Assembly (NCBI RefSeq): GCF_020099395.1
Contig: NZ_CP083590.1
Location: 5,394,001-5,458,000 of the forward strand
Direction of reading: 5' to 3'
Length of the DNA: 64,000 bases
Source: Streptomyces mobaraensis
GTDB taxonomy: Bacteria; Actinomycetota; Actinomycetes; Streptomycetales; Streptomycetaceae
The notes under the pieces: generated by a model
What the model saw: the letters and a program-made list of their open reading frames with translations, nothing else
Databases searched by the model: none
Told to the model about the DNA's origin: nothing
In this document: positions 1 to 8,803 of the stretch, piece by piece
Position numbering within the stretch: the stretch's first letter is position 1
How the letters are laid out: every line of letters begins with the position of its first letter
Position numbers and translations under genes: made by a program

Positions 1-1284
1 CGTCCGGTCCGGCCGGCGCTCCTTCAGCCGGACCGGCCCCGCGGCCTTCAGCCGGCCCGCCGTGAGCGGTGTGCGGTCCAGCTCGGCCGGGCGGACGTCC
101 GCGGCCGGCGCCGCGCCGCCGCCGGTGCGCAGCAGCGCCAGGGCGGTCCGCTTCTTGCCCTCCGCGAGCGCGGTGAGCGGGAAGACGCCGTCGCCGGCCG
201 TCACCAGCACGTCGTACCGCTCGCCCATGCCCAGCAGCAGCGACTCCGTCTCCACGTGCTCGGCCGGGAAGCCGTCGGTGTGCGTGACGGTCATGCGGTG
301 GCCGCCGAGCGCGACCCGGAACGCGGTGTCGCCCCCCGCGTTGACGATTCGGATCCGGATCCGGTCGCCCGGCTTCGCCGTGAAGGTCTGCGGGGCGTCC
401 GGTGTCCGGCCGTTGACCAGGTAGTACGGGTACGCGACGTCACCCGCGTCGCCGCCGAGGACGGGGCTGGTGGCGCCCATGAGCATCCGGGACGGGCCGT
501 CGTCGGCGGAGGGGGTGACGGCCGCCATGTGGTGCATGCCGCCCATCCCGCCGCCCCCGCCGTGGTCCATGCCGCCGCCTCCGCCGTGGTCCATGCCGCC
601 GCCCCCGCCGTGGTCCATGCCGCCGCCTCCGCCGTGGTCCATGCCCTTGGCGAGTTCGGCGAGGACGGCGTCCGGGGTGCTGCCGTCGACCCCGTCCACC
701 CAGTCGTCCAGCACGACGACCCACTCCTTGTCGTACGCCAGCGGCTCCTTGGGGTCCTCGACGATCAGCGGCGCGTACAGGCCGCGGTCCTGCTGCGTGC
801 CGGAGTGCGGGTGGAACCAGTACGTGCCCGGGCGGTCGACCGCGAAGCGGTACGTGAACGAGCCGCCGGGGCGGACGGGCCGCTGGGTGACGCCCGGGAC
901 GCCGTCCATGTCGTTGCGCAGGGCGAGCCCGTGCCAGTGCAGGGACGTCGGCTCGGGGAGGTGGTTGGCGAGGGTCAGCGCGAGCGTGTCGCCCGCGGTG
1001 AGCCGGACCTCCCGGCCCGGCAGGGCGTCGCCGTACGCCCAGCTGGCGACCTTCCGGCCGCCGAGGTCGAGCGTGGTCGCGGCGGCGGTCAGCCTGACCT
1101 CCCGGACCGAGCCGCCGGCGCGGTGCCGGCGCGCCTCGGCGGCGTCCACCTCCTTGCCGTCGGGGGCGACGTAGGCGGCCGGTTTCGTGGACTGGGTGTT
1201 CGAGCCCGAGCAGGCGGTGAGCAGTCCGCCGGCGGCGGAGGCGAGGCCGGCGCCGAGGACGGCGCGGCGCGTGGTGGTGCGCAT
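1..1284 (-). CDS. Multicopper oxidase lipoprotein (3' end outside window)
   Basis: Partial gene; the C-terminal third runs off the left edge. The ATG at 1284 begins a twin-arginine-like leader (RRAVLGA, residues 6-12) followed by a lipobox with cysteine at residue 25 (LLTAC), so the enzyme is probably exported folded and lipid-anchored. Two type-2/3 copper motifs are visible: HWHG at 116-119 and WFHPHS at 156-161. The other two expected copper motifs would lie beyond the window. A Met/His-rich insert of four MDHGGGGG units sits at residues 215-246. Such enzymes oxidise Cu(I) or phenolic substrates outside the membrane. The Met/His insert suggests a cuprous oxidase or copper tolerance role (inference). 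The next gene upstream encodes a small membrane protein on the same strand. Confidence 0.9.
   Translation of the reverse strand, partial: MRTTTRRAVLGAGLASAAGGLLTACSGSNTQSTKPAAYVAPDGKEVDAAEARRHRAGGSVREVRLTAAATTLDLGGRKVASWAYGDALPGREVRLTAGDTLALTLANHLPEPTSLHWHGLALRNDMDGVPGVTQRPVRPGGSFTYRFAVDRPGTYWFHPHSGTQQDRGLYAPLIVEDPKEPLAYDKEWVVVLDDWVDGVDGSTPDAVLAELAKGMDHGGGGGMDHGGGGGMDHGGGGGMDHGGGGGMGGMHHMAAVTPSADDGPSRMLMGATSPVLGGDAGDVAYPYYLVNGRTPDAPQTFTAKPGDRIRIRIVNAGGDTAFRVALGGHRMTVTHTDGFPAEHVETESLLLGMGERYDVLVTAGDGVFPLTALAEGKKRTALALLRTGGGAAPAADVRPAELDRTPLTAGRLKAAGPVRLKERRPDRT
547..642 (-). repeat. Four 24-bp tandem repeats encoding MDHGGGGG
   Basis: Four in-frame copies of a 24-bp unit within the multicopper oxidase gene. 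Each encodes Met-Asp-His followed by five glycines. The Met and His spaced along a flexible glycine linker look like a copper-recruiting loop, as in Met-rich inserts of cuprous oxidases (family knowledge). Copy number may vary between strains because the units are nearly identical at DNA level. Confidence 0.9.
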
Positions 1285-1371
1285 GGTGAAGGAACCCCTC
1301 TGCGGGTGTCGTCGGTGGTGTCTGCGGGCGCGTGCGCGCGCACGCGGACGCGTACGGGCGCGGACGCGCTC

Positions 1372-2181
1372 CTATACGCGCAGCACCGACAACCGGGCGA
1401 GGGCCTTCCGCCGGGGTGGAGGCGGCGGGACGGCCCAGAGGGCGTGCGCGCCGAGCGCGCGCGGCCCGGCCCCGGCGGCGCCGGCCGGACGGCGGAGGAC
1501 GGCCAGGGCCAGCAGCAGGACGACCGTCCAGCCGGCGCCGGCGAGGACGGCGAGGCAGACGGAGGCGGGGTTGAGGTCCGGGTGGTGGGGTGGGGGAGGG
1601 CCGGCGCCGTCGGACGCGGCGGCGGCGCCTGCCGGCGCGGCCGGCGGGTGGGTGCGGTGCGCGGCGGGGCCGTCGCCGACTGCCGCCTGGGCGGGCGGGG
1701 CGATGGCGTACGCGGCCCGCAAGGCCGGCGGGCCGCCTGGCGCCGCTCGTGCCACCCGGGCTGCCGTGGTCGCCGGCTTGGTGGCCATGGCGGCTCGGGC
1801 CTGCGGCTCGTCGCCGTGTTCGACGGCCGTCGCGGACGGCGTTCCCGGGGCCGTCGACGCGCGCCAGGCCGCCGTCAGGGCGCGCGGCTCGCTCGCGTCG
1901 CGGCCCGGCGCCGTCACGGTCGAGGGCGTCCGCGTCCCGGGCGGGGGCGTCAGCACTACCGCCGAGGACGTGCGCGTTCCGATCGAGGGTGTGCGCGCCC
2001 CGGACGAGGGTGTGAGCGCCCCGATCGAGGACGAGGACGTATGCGCCTCCGCCCGCCCGTGCCCCATCGGGTGCCCGAGCGTGTGCATGGTCACGATGCC
2101 GAGTAGCAGCGCGGCGAGGAGGAGCAGCCGGCCGTACCAGGTGCCGACGCCGCCGACGGCGGCACCCGCTTGCCCGCGCAT
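1372..2181 (-). CDS. DUF6153-like membrane protein
   Basis: Predicted 269-residue membrane protein of unknown function. The ATG at 2181 has a good GGAGG upstream. An N-terminal hydrophobic helix (about residues 17-32) is followed by HTLGHPMGHG, a His/Met-rich stretch. A second hydrophobic segment lies near residues 205-227 (VCLAVLAGAGWTVVLLLALA). The middle is low-complexity Thr/Pro/Ser repeats (TPSSGART, TPSIGTRT and similar). The overall pattern matches the DUF6153 family common in Streptomyces. Its position about 90 bp upstream of the multicopper oxidase on the same strand, and the His/Met cluster, suggest a link to copper handling (inference). Confidence 0.65.
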   Translation of the reverse strand: MRGQAGAAVGGVGTWYGRLLLLAALLLGIVTMHTLGHPMGHGRAEAHTSSSSIGALTPSSGARTPSIGTRTSSAVVLTPPPGTRTPSTVTAPGRDASEPRALTAAWRASTAPGTPSATAVEHGDEPQARAAMATKPATTAARVARAAPGGPPALRAAYAIAPPAQAAVGDGPAAHRTHPPAAPAGAAAASDGAGPPPPHHPDLNPASVCLAVLAGAGWTVVLLLALAVLRRPAGAAGAGPRALGAHALWAVPPPPPRRKALARLSVLRV

Positions 2182-2363
2182 CGCGCCCTCCCCGCGCCGG
2201 AACGATTCCTCGTACGCCCGGCACCCTACCCCTACGGGGTATACGGCCGACCGGCGGCCCGCACGCCCGTCCGATCGAGCGGATGTGCGCGGAACGAGCC
2301 CTCTGTCCGATGATGGGACGAAACCGATCGATTGCTTTGCCCCGAAGGACGCTCCTCCCTCTC

Positions 2364-3842
2364 ATGCCCCTCTCGGAACAGGTCAGGGACGAACGTCCCC
2401 CCGCAGGCCGTGCCCCGGACGCCCCCGTCGAAGGTCCCGTCGAAGAACCGGCCACCGGCCGACGGCAGTTCATCTCCTGGACGACCCTCGCCCTGATGAC
2501 CACCGCCTCGGTGGCCAACCTCCGTCCCGCGCCCTCCATGGCCCTCTACGGCCTCGCCGCCGTCTTCCTCTACCTCCTCCCCGCCGTCGTCTTCCTGCTG
2601 CCGACCGCCCTGGTCTCCGCCGAGCTCGCGTCCGGCTGGACGGGCGGCGTCTACCGCTGGGTGAGCGAGGGGCTGTCGAAGCCGCTGGGCTTCCTCGCGG
2701 TGTGGTGCCAGTTCGCGATGACGATCGCCTACTACCCGAGCCTGCTCGCGTACGTGGCCAGCACCTTCGCGTACATCGTCGACCCGTCGCTGGCCGACAA
2801 CGGGCTGTACGTGGCGCTGGTGATCGTCGTCGTCTACTGGTCCGGCGTCCTGATCTCGGCGCGCGGCACCAAGGCCGTCGCCGGGCTGTCGAGCATCGGC
2901 CTGGTGATCGGCACGCTGCTGCCGGGCGCCGTCCTCGTCGTCCTCGGCCTGGTCTTCCTCGGGCAGGGCAACCCGTCCGCCGCGCCCATGGACGGCGGGC
3001 ACGTGCTGCCGCCGTGGACCGGCGTCGCGAGCCTCGTCCTCATCGTCGGCAACTTCCTCTCCTACGCGGGGATGGAGATGAACGGCGTACACGTCGCGTC
3101 CCTGCGCCGGCCCGGCAAGCAGTTCCCGCGCGCGATGGCCCTGGCCACCGGACTCGTCCTGCTGATCTTCATCCTGCCCGCGCTGGCGGTCAGCTGGGTG
3201 ATGCCCGGCGAGGACCTGAGCCTCACGGCCGGGGTGATGCAGGCATTCCAGGGCTTCTTCGACCACTTCGGGGTCGGCTGGCTGACCAAGGTCACCGGCG
3301 TGCTGCTGGTCGCCGCCGCGCTCGGCGGCATGCTCACCTGGCTGGCCGGGCCGTCCAGCGGGCTGCTGCTGGTCGCCCGGCAGGAGGGCTACCTGCCGCC
3401 CGTCCTCCAGAAGCTCAACCGGAACGGCGTGCCGCGCAACATCCTCGTCGCCCAGGGCGTGCTGACGACCGTCATCGCGCTGCTGTACGCGTTCCTGCCG
3501 GACGTCTCCAGCGCGTACTGGATCTTCTCGGTGATCACCACGCAGATCTACCTGGTCGTCTACCTGCTGATGTTCGCGGCCGTGGTGCGGCTGCGGCGGC
3601 TCCAGCCGGCCCGGCCGCGCGGCTTCCGCGTGCCGGCGGTCCGGCTCGTCGCGGGGGTCGGGTTCGCGGCCTCGCTGGCGGCGATGTGCATCGGGTTCGT
3701 GCCGCCGGAGCAGTTCGGCGGGCAGCCGCTGTGGCGGTACCTGCTGATCGTCGGCGGCGGGCTGCTGACCATCGGCTTCCTCGCGCCGCTTGCCTTCCTG
3801 GCGTTCCGCAGACCGCACTGGGCGGCGCCCGACGCGGACTGA
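2364..3842 (+). CDS. APC-superfamily amino acid permease
   Basis: Integral membrane transporter of about 492 residues with roughly twelve hydrophobic helices. The hydrophobic profile, the early helix with TTASVANLRPAPSMALYG and the later AYGFLPD-like helices fit the APC (amino acid-polyamine-organocation) superfamily, close to the glutamate/GABA antiporter branch (GadC-like, inference). The ATG at 2364 is chosen because the extra 27 residues upstream are polar and unlike a permease N-terminus; a purine-rich GAAGGA lies 14 bases upstream, somewhat far. An earlier ATG at 2310-2313 remains possible. It is monocistronic; the next gene starts about 115 bp downstream. Substrate cannot be read from the sequence. 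Confidence 0.88.
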   Translation: MPLSEQVRDERPPAGRAPDAPVEGPVEEPATGRRQFISWTTLALMTTASVANLRPAPSMALYGLAAVFLYLLPAVVFLLPTALVSAELASGWTGGVYRWVSEGLSKPLGFLAVWCQFAMTIAYYPSLLAYVASTFAYIVDPSLADNGLYVALVIVVVYWSGVLISARGTKAVAGLSSIGLVIGTLLPGAVLVVLGLVFLGQGNPSAAPMDGGHVLPPWTGVASLVLIVGNFLSYAGMEMNGVHVASLRRPGKQFPRAMALATGLVLLIFILPALAVSWVMPGEDLSLTAGVMQAFQGFFDHFGVGWLTKVTGVLLVAAALGGMLTWLAGPSSGLLLVARQEGYLPPVLQKLNRNGVPRNILVAQGVLTTVIALLYAFLPDVSSAYWIFSVITTQIYLVVYLLMFAAVVRLRRLQPARPRGFRVPAVRLVAGVGFAASLAAMCIGFVPPEQFGGQPLWRYLLIVGGGLLTIGFLAPLAFLAFRRPHWAAPDAD

Positions 3843-3956
3843 CCCGCGCCTTCCGGAACCCTCGCCGCCCGTCCGCCGTTTCCCGACGGGGAGGGGCGGC
3901 CGGCGCCGCCGCTCCTCCCCGCCAACGGGAGTTCACGAGGAGGAGGGCGGGCGAGG

Positions 3957-4860
3957 ATGGGCGAAGGCCGGCCACCGGGTCGGATGCTGCGGATCGGCGG
4001 CACGGTCCTGCACGTCCTCAGCGAGGGCTCGGGTCCGGTGTGCGTGCTGAGCCCGGGTCTTGGCATGGGCTGGTTCGACTGGGATCCCGTCGTCCCCCTG
4101 CTCACCCCGCACCGCACGGTCGTCCGCTTCGACCGGCCCGGGCTCGGCTTCAGCGCCCCGCAGGCCGAGCCGCCCACCGCCGAGGGAGAGGCCGCGCGGA
4201 TCGCCGGCGTACTCGACGCCCTCGGCCTGCCCGGCCCGGCGACGGTCGTCGGCCACTCCCTCGCGGGCTTCCACGCCGAGGCGTTCGCCCGGCTGTACCC
4301 GGAGCGCACGGCCGGCCTCGTCCTCGTCGACACCAGCGTCGAGGAGAACGCCCGCCCACTCCCCGCCCGCGCCCTGCGCACCGCCGCCGCCCGGGCGCGC
4401 GGCCACGCCTTCACCACCGCCGGCCTGCCGCGCGCCCTCGGCCCGGCCCTGCGCCGGCTGGCCGTCCGCGCCGCGTCCCTCGAACGCGCCGACCCCGTCC
4501 CCGCCGACCTCGTCCGCCGCACGTACGGCACGGGCCGCGTGGCACGCGCCCTCCTCATGGAGAACGCCCGCTACTTCGACGTGGCCGCCGAACTGGAACA
4601 CCTCCGCGCGACCCACCCGCTGCCCCCCCGTCCCCACCCACGTCCTCGCCGCCTCCACCGGCACCGACTCCCGCCTCGAACGGCGCCGCCTCACCCGCCA
4701 ACGCGCCCTCGCCACCCTCCTCGACGCCCATCTCACCACCGTCGCCCCGGCCGGCCACCTCCTGATGTACGACCGCCCGGAGGCGGTGGCGGGCGCGATC
4801 CTGGAGGCGCCCCGGTTCCACCCCTCCGCCGTGTCGGCGGACGGGCCCGCGCCCCGGTGA
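3957..4860 (+). pseudogene. Alpha/beta hydrolase, frameshifted in a run of seven C
   Basis: The first frame from ATG 3957 (SD GGAGGAGGG, nine bases upstream) encodes an alpha/beta hydrolase fold with oxyanion region and nucleophile elbow GHSLAG (Ser at residue 101). After about residue 222 (ATHPLP) this frame turns into Pro/Arg/His-rich nonsense. The correct continuation (PTHVLAASTGTD, then APAGHLLMYDRPEAV with the likely catalytic His) lies in the next frame and ends at 4860. Removing one base from the seven-C run at 4622-4628 restores a single frame of about 300 residues. This is either a real one-base slippage mutation or an assembly/sequencing error in a homopolymer. Substrate unknown. 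Confidence 0.82.
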
Positions 4861-4882
4861 GAGCAGCCGCGCGCCCCGCCGA

Positions 4883-5308
4883 TCAGTCTTCGCCGTGCCT
4901 CTGGGCAGCCAGGAAGGGGAGGAACGCCTGCACCGTCCTCCTCTTGGCCTTGGGCAGCGCGGAGAACTCGCGCATCCGGATGTCGAGCCGGAACGGCCCC
5001 CGCAGCGTGCGTTTCCAGTCGGCCGGCTCCTGGGCGGGGAGCGCGAAGACGTAGCACATCCAGCTCGGCTGAGGCGAGGGCTCGGGGTGGTAGGGGGTCA
5101 CGAGGAACCCGTCCGCCTCCACCTCCTCCAGCCCTCGCGCCTTCCTGCTGAACCCCTCCCGCCGGGCGGTGTCTGTCAGCTCACGCATCCGCGCCGCCGA
5201 CACATACCGCGGCGCGGCGGGCACGGGCCAGCCCATCGGCCCGTCCGTGAGACGCGCGAAGCGCGGGTAGCTCCAACTCTTCCTGGGCCGTTTCCCCTCT
5301 TCTTCCAT
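4883..5308 (-). CDS. Hypothetical protein (141 aa)
   Basis: Unrecognised soluble protein with normal Streptomyces codon use. The start is uncertain: ATG 5308 (MEEEGKRPRK) or GTG 5314 two codons earlier; neither has a strong SD. The N-terminus is charged and the remainder aromatic-rich (SWSYPRFARL, PSWMCYVFALPAQ). It has no signal peptide or membrane segment. It converges on the hydrolase remnant, with 22 bp between the stops. No function can be assigned. Confidence 0.6.
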   Translation of the reverse strand: MEEEGKRPRKSWSYPRFARLTDGPMGWPVPAAPRYVSAARMRELTDTARREGFSRKARGLEEVEADGFLVTPYHPEPSPQPSWMCYVFALPAQEPADWKRTLRGPFRLDIRMREFSALPKAKRRTVQAFLPFLAAQRHGED

Positions 5309-5786
5309 GCCCACCGACTCTGCCGCCCCGGCGACGAGCCGTCCATTCCCGGCCGCCAGTGCCCCGGGGAAGGCGGCTGTGCCACATGTCCCGATCGCCG
5401 GGCGGGCTGATCATTCAGCCCGCCCGGCGTGTGAGGACGGCGCGGCGCGCGCAGTGCGCTTTGGGCGCGGACCTCGCGAGCGGCACCGTGCGGTGATTCC
5501 TGTCCTGTGACGTCGAAGTCTGCGGACCAAGCCAACTTCGCGGGGGATCTCGCGGACTACGGAGTTGCCCTGCGGACAGGGGCGGTGCTCAGGTAGGCGT
5601 CACCGTGCTTGTCCTGGCGAGTGGCCACGGCCGGCAGTGCTGCTGCTCTCGTCTGTTGATCGTCCGCTCGGCGGTGGTGCGCTTTTCGTACCGCCGTTCA
5701 TCGAAGCCAGGTGCCCGGCTGGTGGTGGGCGGGCCACGGGGGCCGGCGTGGTGCCGGTGGTTCCCGTGGCCCGCCCGGGTGCGCGG
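5309..5786. other. Intergenic stretch with a palindromic repeat remnant
   Basis: About 480 bp without a convincing gene. At 5396-5429 there is a near-perfect palindrome (CGCCGGGCGGGCTGA, loop TCAT, then its complement) followed by GTGTGAGGAC. This is a diverged copy of the repeat seen at 22154, 26085, 56962 and 61302. Short frames here have poor codon structure. The palindrome could also terminate transcription. Confidence 0.55.
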
Positions 5787-6245
5787 TTACAGGGTGAGCA
5801 GCGCGCGGTGGGCGATGCCGGTGCCCGCGCCCTGGAGCGGTCTGAGGGCCAGACGCACCAGGGCGAGCGGGTTGTCGTCGCCCGCGATGCGGTTGGCGCT
5901 CAGCTCACCGCAGCTCAGGCACTGGTGGATGAGCATCCACTCCCCGTCGGGGCGCGCGGACATGCTCACCGCCTCCATGCGGCCACGGCAGGAGGCGGCC
6001 CGGTCGCCCGGGATGCGGGCGTCGACGTGCAGACTGACCAGGCAGTTGGGGCAGTGGTTGCGGTGCCCGGTGCCCGGCGCGTCGAGGGACACGTCCAGGC
6101 GGCATCCGGCGCATTTGAAGTCGTGCGCGCGGTGCCCGCCGTGCTCGTGGAGCACGTCCTTGTGCCGCTGTGCACGCCGGCCCTTGTGCCGCTGCGAACG
6201 ATGGCGTGCGGGATCCTGCGCTCGGTCGGTGTTACGTCGAGGCAT
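5787..6245 (-). CDS. RNHCP domain protein, second of a tandem pair
   Basis: 152-residue protein carrying the diagnostic RNHCP motif (HRNHCPNCLVSLHVD, residues 61-75). Four sets of cysteines suggest zinc ribbons: C45/C48, C65/C68, C86 and C109/C112. The N-terminus (residues 1-42) is a basic His/Arg-rich tail (RHRSQRHKGRRAQRHKD), which its upstream paralogue lacks. ATG 6245 has a clear GGAGGAGAT SD. It lies 20 bp downstream of the first RNHCP gene, so the two are probably co-transcribed. The RNHCP family has no established function to my knowledge. The zinc-ribbon pattern and basic tail suggest nucleic acid or ribosome binding (inference). Confidence 0.85.
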   Translation of the reverse strand: MPRRNTDRAQDPARHRSQRHKGRRAQRHKDVLHEHGGHRAHDFKCAGCRLDVSLDAPGTGHRNHCPNCLVSLHVDARIPGDRAASCRGRMEAVSMSARPDGEWMLIHQCLSCGELSANRIAGDDNPLALVRLALRPLQGAGTGIAHRALLTL

Positions 6246-6265
6246 GGCGATCTCCTCCTTCCTGG

Positions 6266-6628
6266 TTACAGGGTGCCGAGTGCTTCGAGCGGGAACGGCG
6301 GTTGGGCGAGCGGGCGGACGGCCATGCGCATCAGGACGAGCTGGTTGTCGTCCGTGCAGACGGGGTTGGAGGTGAGTTCGTCGCAGCGTACGCAGCGGTG
6401 GATGAGCATCCAGTCGCCGGTGCGCAGCACGGCGATGGAGATCGGCGTCATCCGGCCGTGGCAGTTGCTGGGGCCGCCCTCGACGTGGTCGGTGACGTGC
6501 CGCGAGTGCAGACACGACGGGCAGTGGTTGCGACGAGTTCCGTCCGTGGTCGCGGTCACGGTCAGGCCGCACCACGCGCAGGTGAAGGTTTCGACGGCGA
6601 GGGTGTTGAGGGTGTTGTTGATGGACAC
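6266..6628 (-). CDS. RNHCP domain protein, first of a tandem pair
   Basis: 120-residue protein with the RNHCP motif (TRRNHCPSCLHSRHVTDH, residues 31-48). Its cysteine spacing parallels the downstream paralogue: C17/C20, C36/C39, C56, C79/C82. GTG 6628 is chosen over upstream ATGs at 6703 and 6658 because an AAGGAG SD sits six bases before it and because upstream codons lack family resemblance. The two proteins share the same layout (metal pair, RNHCP, HGRM or RGRM, WMLIH-C-CxEL, LxLxRxAxRPL), so this is a tandem duplication that has diverged. Local GC is lower than the neighbours, which hints at transfer. Confidence 0.85.
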   Translation of the reverse strand: MSINNTLNTLAVETFTCAWCGLTVTATTDGTRRNHCPSCLHSRHVTDHVEGGPSNCHGRMTPISIAVLRTGDWMLIHRCVRCDELTSNPVCTDDNQLVLMRMAVRPLAQPPFPLEALGTL

Positions 6629-7289
6629 CCGGGTGCTCCTTGCTGAGAAGTCAGGCATGACAGCAAAAGCAGGCCGAGCGGCCTCGACGAGCGGGGCCCA
6701 CACGGGCGCACCACGCCTTCAGAGGAAGCGGGCGCGAGGTATGGACGGGAACACCGGAAGATGGCATCCGGCAGCGGCGCGCAGATAGCGCGGCGGAAGC
6801 AAGCGGATGCTTACGCGGTGTGCAGCGAGGCTCGCTCGGCGCGGGCCGGGGTCATCAAAACACTCTTTCCAAGAGCACGAGGCTCAGAGGTCAGGGCGTA
6901 CGCACAAGTGCGCCCTGTATGCGATCAAAAGTACGAAATCCAGCATAACCACGTGCCCGCATCGGTGCCAGTGATTTTTTCGGAGAGGAAGCGATCTCCT
7001 GGCCGATGCCGGCCGCGTCGACGTAACCGACCTGCACGTCAGTCTGCTGCGGGCAACGCTGTCCGGCTCCACCGCCGGACTGTCGGCCTGGCTCGGCCGC
7101 TGCCACGGACCCCGTTCATGCGCCGGTCTGTTCCTGAACCCCGGCTACCCTGCACGCTCTCCGAGGTAGCCGGACGGCGGAACGGATCGTTCAGCCCGTC
7201 CGGGGCCTGAGGGGTGCGGGGGCGCAGCCCCTGGGGGAAACGGTGAAAGGGCGGGGCCGGGGAGTCCACCCGGGGTGGAAGGGAAGAGC
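6629..7289. other. Intergenic region with a probable decayed coding fragment
   Basis: About 660 bp without an intact gene. The right part of the region (6973-7169, plus strand) stays open for about 65 codons with strong third-position GC, reading DLLADAGRVDVTDLHVSLLR and onward to a TAG at 7167. No start or SD is present, and the sequence to the left is AT-richer and frame-broken. I read this as the 3' remnant of a lost gene. At 7170-7212 lies a degenerate half of the palindromic repeat, followed by the GGTGAAAGGGCGGG flank also seen at 57065. Confidence 0.4.
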
Positions 7290-7928
7290 GTGGGGCTTGA
7301 CATCAGCGTGTTGGTCGTCGACTGGGAGCGGGTCGGGGGGTTCGCGCCCGCCGAGCGGTGGGAGCGGCTTACGGACGCCGCTTATCCGGACGGGTGTGAG
7401 GACGTGTTCCGGGCCGGGCTGCCCGACGGGTGGGTGCGGTTTCCGGACGAGGTGGCGGAGTGGTCCGCGCTGTACGAGTTCCACTCCACGAGCGGGTCGT
7501 TCAAGGCGCACTTCTGGGCCGGGAAGCGGTGGGAGGACGTCCGGGAGCAGGCCGTGCCGGAGCTGCGGGCGGCGCTGGACGTGTTTCTGTCGGGGTTGTT
7601 CTGGGATCCTTACGACATGGCCGTTCCGCCGGCGGGCACGGGGCCCGACGCGCCGGAGATCAGGGAGTTCGTGCCGCACGAGGGCGGCTGGCGGAACCCG
7701 TACTTCCTGGTCGCCTGCCCGCCCCGGGCCGTTCCCGTCCTCGCCGCCGCCTGGGCCGTCGCCGAGCCGCTCCTCGACGGGCTCAAGGGGCCGCACACCG
7801 CGCACGCCGACGCTCCGGGACGGTGGATCGCGAACCACGACGAGTTCGCCGTCCTCCTGCGCGAGTGGGCGGAAGTGGTGCGGGAGGCGCGGGCGCGGGG
7901 GTGGGGGATCGTCGGGCTGCCCTTCTGA
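7290..7928 (+). CDS. Hypothetical protein (212 aa)
   Basis: Soluble protein of unknown function, rich in Trp and acidic residues (WERVGGFAPAERWERL, GLFWDPYDMAVPPAGTG). GTG 7290 is preferred to GTG 7275 because GGAAGGGAAG lies directly upstream. No signal peptide or helix is visible. It resembles conserved Streptomyces hypotheticals that begin with LDISVLVVDWER, but I cannot name a domain. It stands alone, about 85 bp before the MerR gene on the same strand. Confidence 0.75.
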   Translation: MGLDISVLVVDWERVGGFAPAERWERLTDAAYPDGCEDVFRAGLPDGWVRFPDEVAEWSALYEFHSTSGSFKAHFWAGKRWEDVREQAVPELRAALDVFLSGLFWDPYDMAVPPAGTGPDAPEIREFVPHEGGWRNPYFLVACPPRAVPVLAAAWAVAEPLLDGLKGPHTAHADAPGRWIANHDEFAVLLREWAEVVREARARGWGIVGLPF

Positions 7929-8014
7929 CGTGCACGTGCGGCGTCACAGGGCCCCCGCTTGACCCTCACCCCACGTCAGGCCGCAGGCTGAGGCGCGACG
8001 AAAGGCAGGACCCC

Positions 8015-8803
8015 ATGACGTACACCGTCGGACAGGTCTCGGGCTTCGCCGGCGTCACCGTGCGAACCCTCCACCACTACGACCGCACCGGGTTGCTCAG
8101 CCCCAGTGAGCGCAGCGCGGCCGGCTACCGGCTCTACAGCGAGGCCGACCTGGCCCGCCTCCAGCAGATCCTGTTCTACCGGGAACTCGGCTTCTCCCTG
8201 GAGGAGATCGCCGCCATCCTGGAGAACCCCCAGGCCAACGCCATCGACCAGCTGCGTGCCCGGCACAAGCTGCTCAGCGAGCAGATCGGCCGGCTGCGGC
8301 GGCTGGTGGAGGTCGCCGAGCGGGCGATGGAGGTGCAGGAGACCGGTGTCGCGCTGACGCCGGGCGAGCGCTTCGACGTGTTCGGCGAGGTGGCCTTCGA
8401 CCTGAGCTACGCCACCGAGGCCGCCCTCAAATGGCGGGACAGCGACAAGCACCGGCAGTCCCTGGCCAGCGCCGCCGCCCACAGCAAGGACGACTGGCGG
8501 GCCATCATGAGCGAAATGACGGAGTGGCGGCGGGAGCTGTGCGCCGTCTTCGACGCCGGTGAGCCCGCGGACGGCACGCGGGCCATGGACCTGGCCGAGG
8601 CGCACCGGGGACACCTCGACCGCTGGTTCATGTCCTGCCCGCCCGAGACGCACGTCCGCGTCGCCGACGACTTCGCCACCGACCCGCGCGCGTTCGCCCT
8701 GCTGGTGCCGCCCTCCGAACAGCGGCCGGGCCTGGCCGCGTACGTGCGGACGGCCGTCCGCGCCAACGCCGCCCGGCACGGGGCCGAGGAGGAGGCGCGG
8801 TGA
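8015..8803 (+). CDS. MerR-family regulator with TipAS-like drug-binding domain
   Basis: 262 residues. The N-terminal MerR winged helix is clear (YTVGQVSGFAGVTVRTLHHY, then GYRLYSEADLARLQQI), followed by a dimerising coiled coil (about 80-115). The C-terminal half (about 125-250; WRDSDKHRQSLASAAAHSKD, AEAHRGHLDRWFMSCPPETH) matches the TipAS antibiotic-recognition domain of S. lividans TipAL, and the length is similar to TipAL. Such proteins bind thiopeptides or other ligands and activate elongated-spacer promoters (family knowledge). The stop overlaps the glycosyltransferase start by 4 bp, so the regulator probably controls a drug-modifying partner. In TipAL an internal start yields a ligand-binding-only form; this was not tested here. 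Confidence 0.9.
   Translation: MTYTVGQVSGFAGVTVRTLHHYDRTGLLSPSERSAAGYRLYSEADLARLQQILFYRELGFSLEEIAAILENPQANAIDQLRARHKLLSEQIGRLRRLVEVAERAMEVQETGVALTPGERFDVFGEVAFDLSYATEAALKWRDSDKHRQSLASAAAHSKDDWRAIMSEMTEWRRELCAVFDAGEPADGTRAMDLAEAHRGHLDRWFMSCPPETHVRVADDFATDPRAFALLVPPSEQRPGLAAYVRTAVRANAARHGAEEEAR

Noticed and set aside
1187..4765. Very long plus-strand open frame (over 1100 codons) spanning the first genes
   Set aside because: It reads Arg/Pro/Ala-rich low-complexity sequence, crosses three convincing genes in other frames and follows their third-position GC; a typical high-GC shadow.
5176..5535. Short frames around 5.2-5.5 kb
   Set aside because: They overlap the 141-aa hypothetical antisense or run through the palindromic repeat; no SD and poor codon structure.
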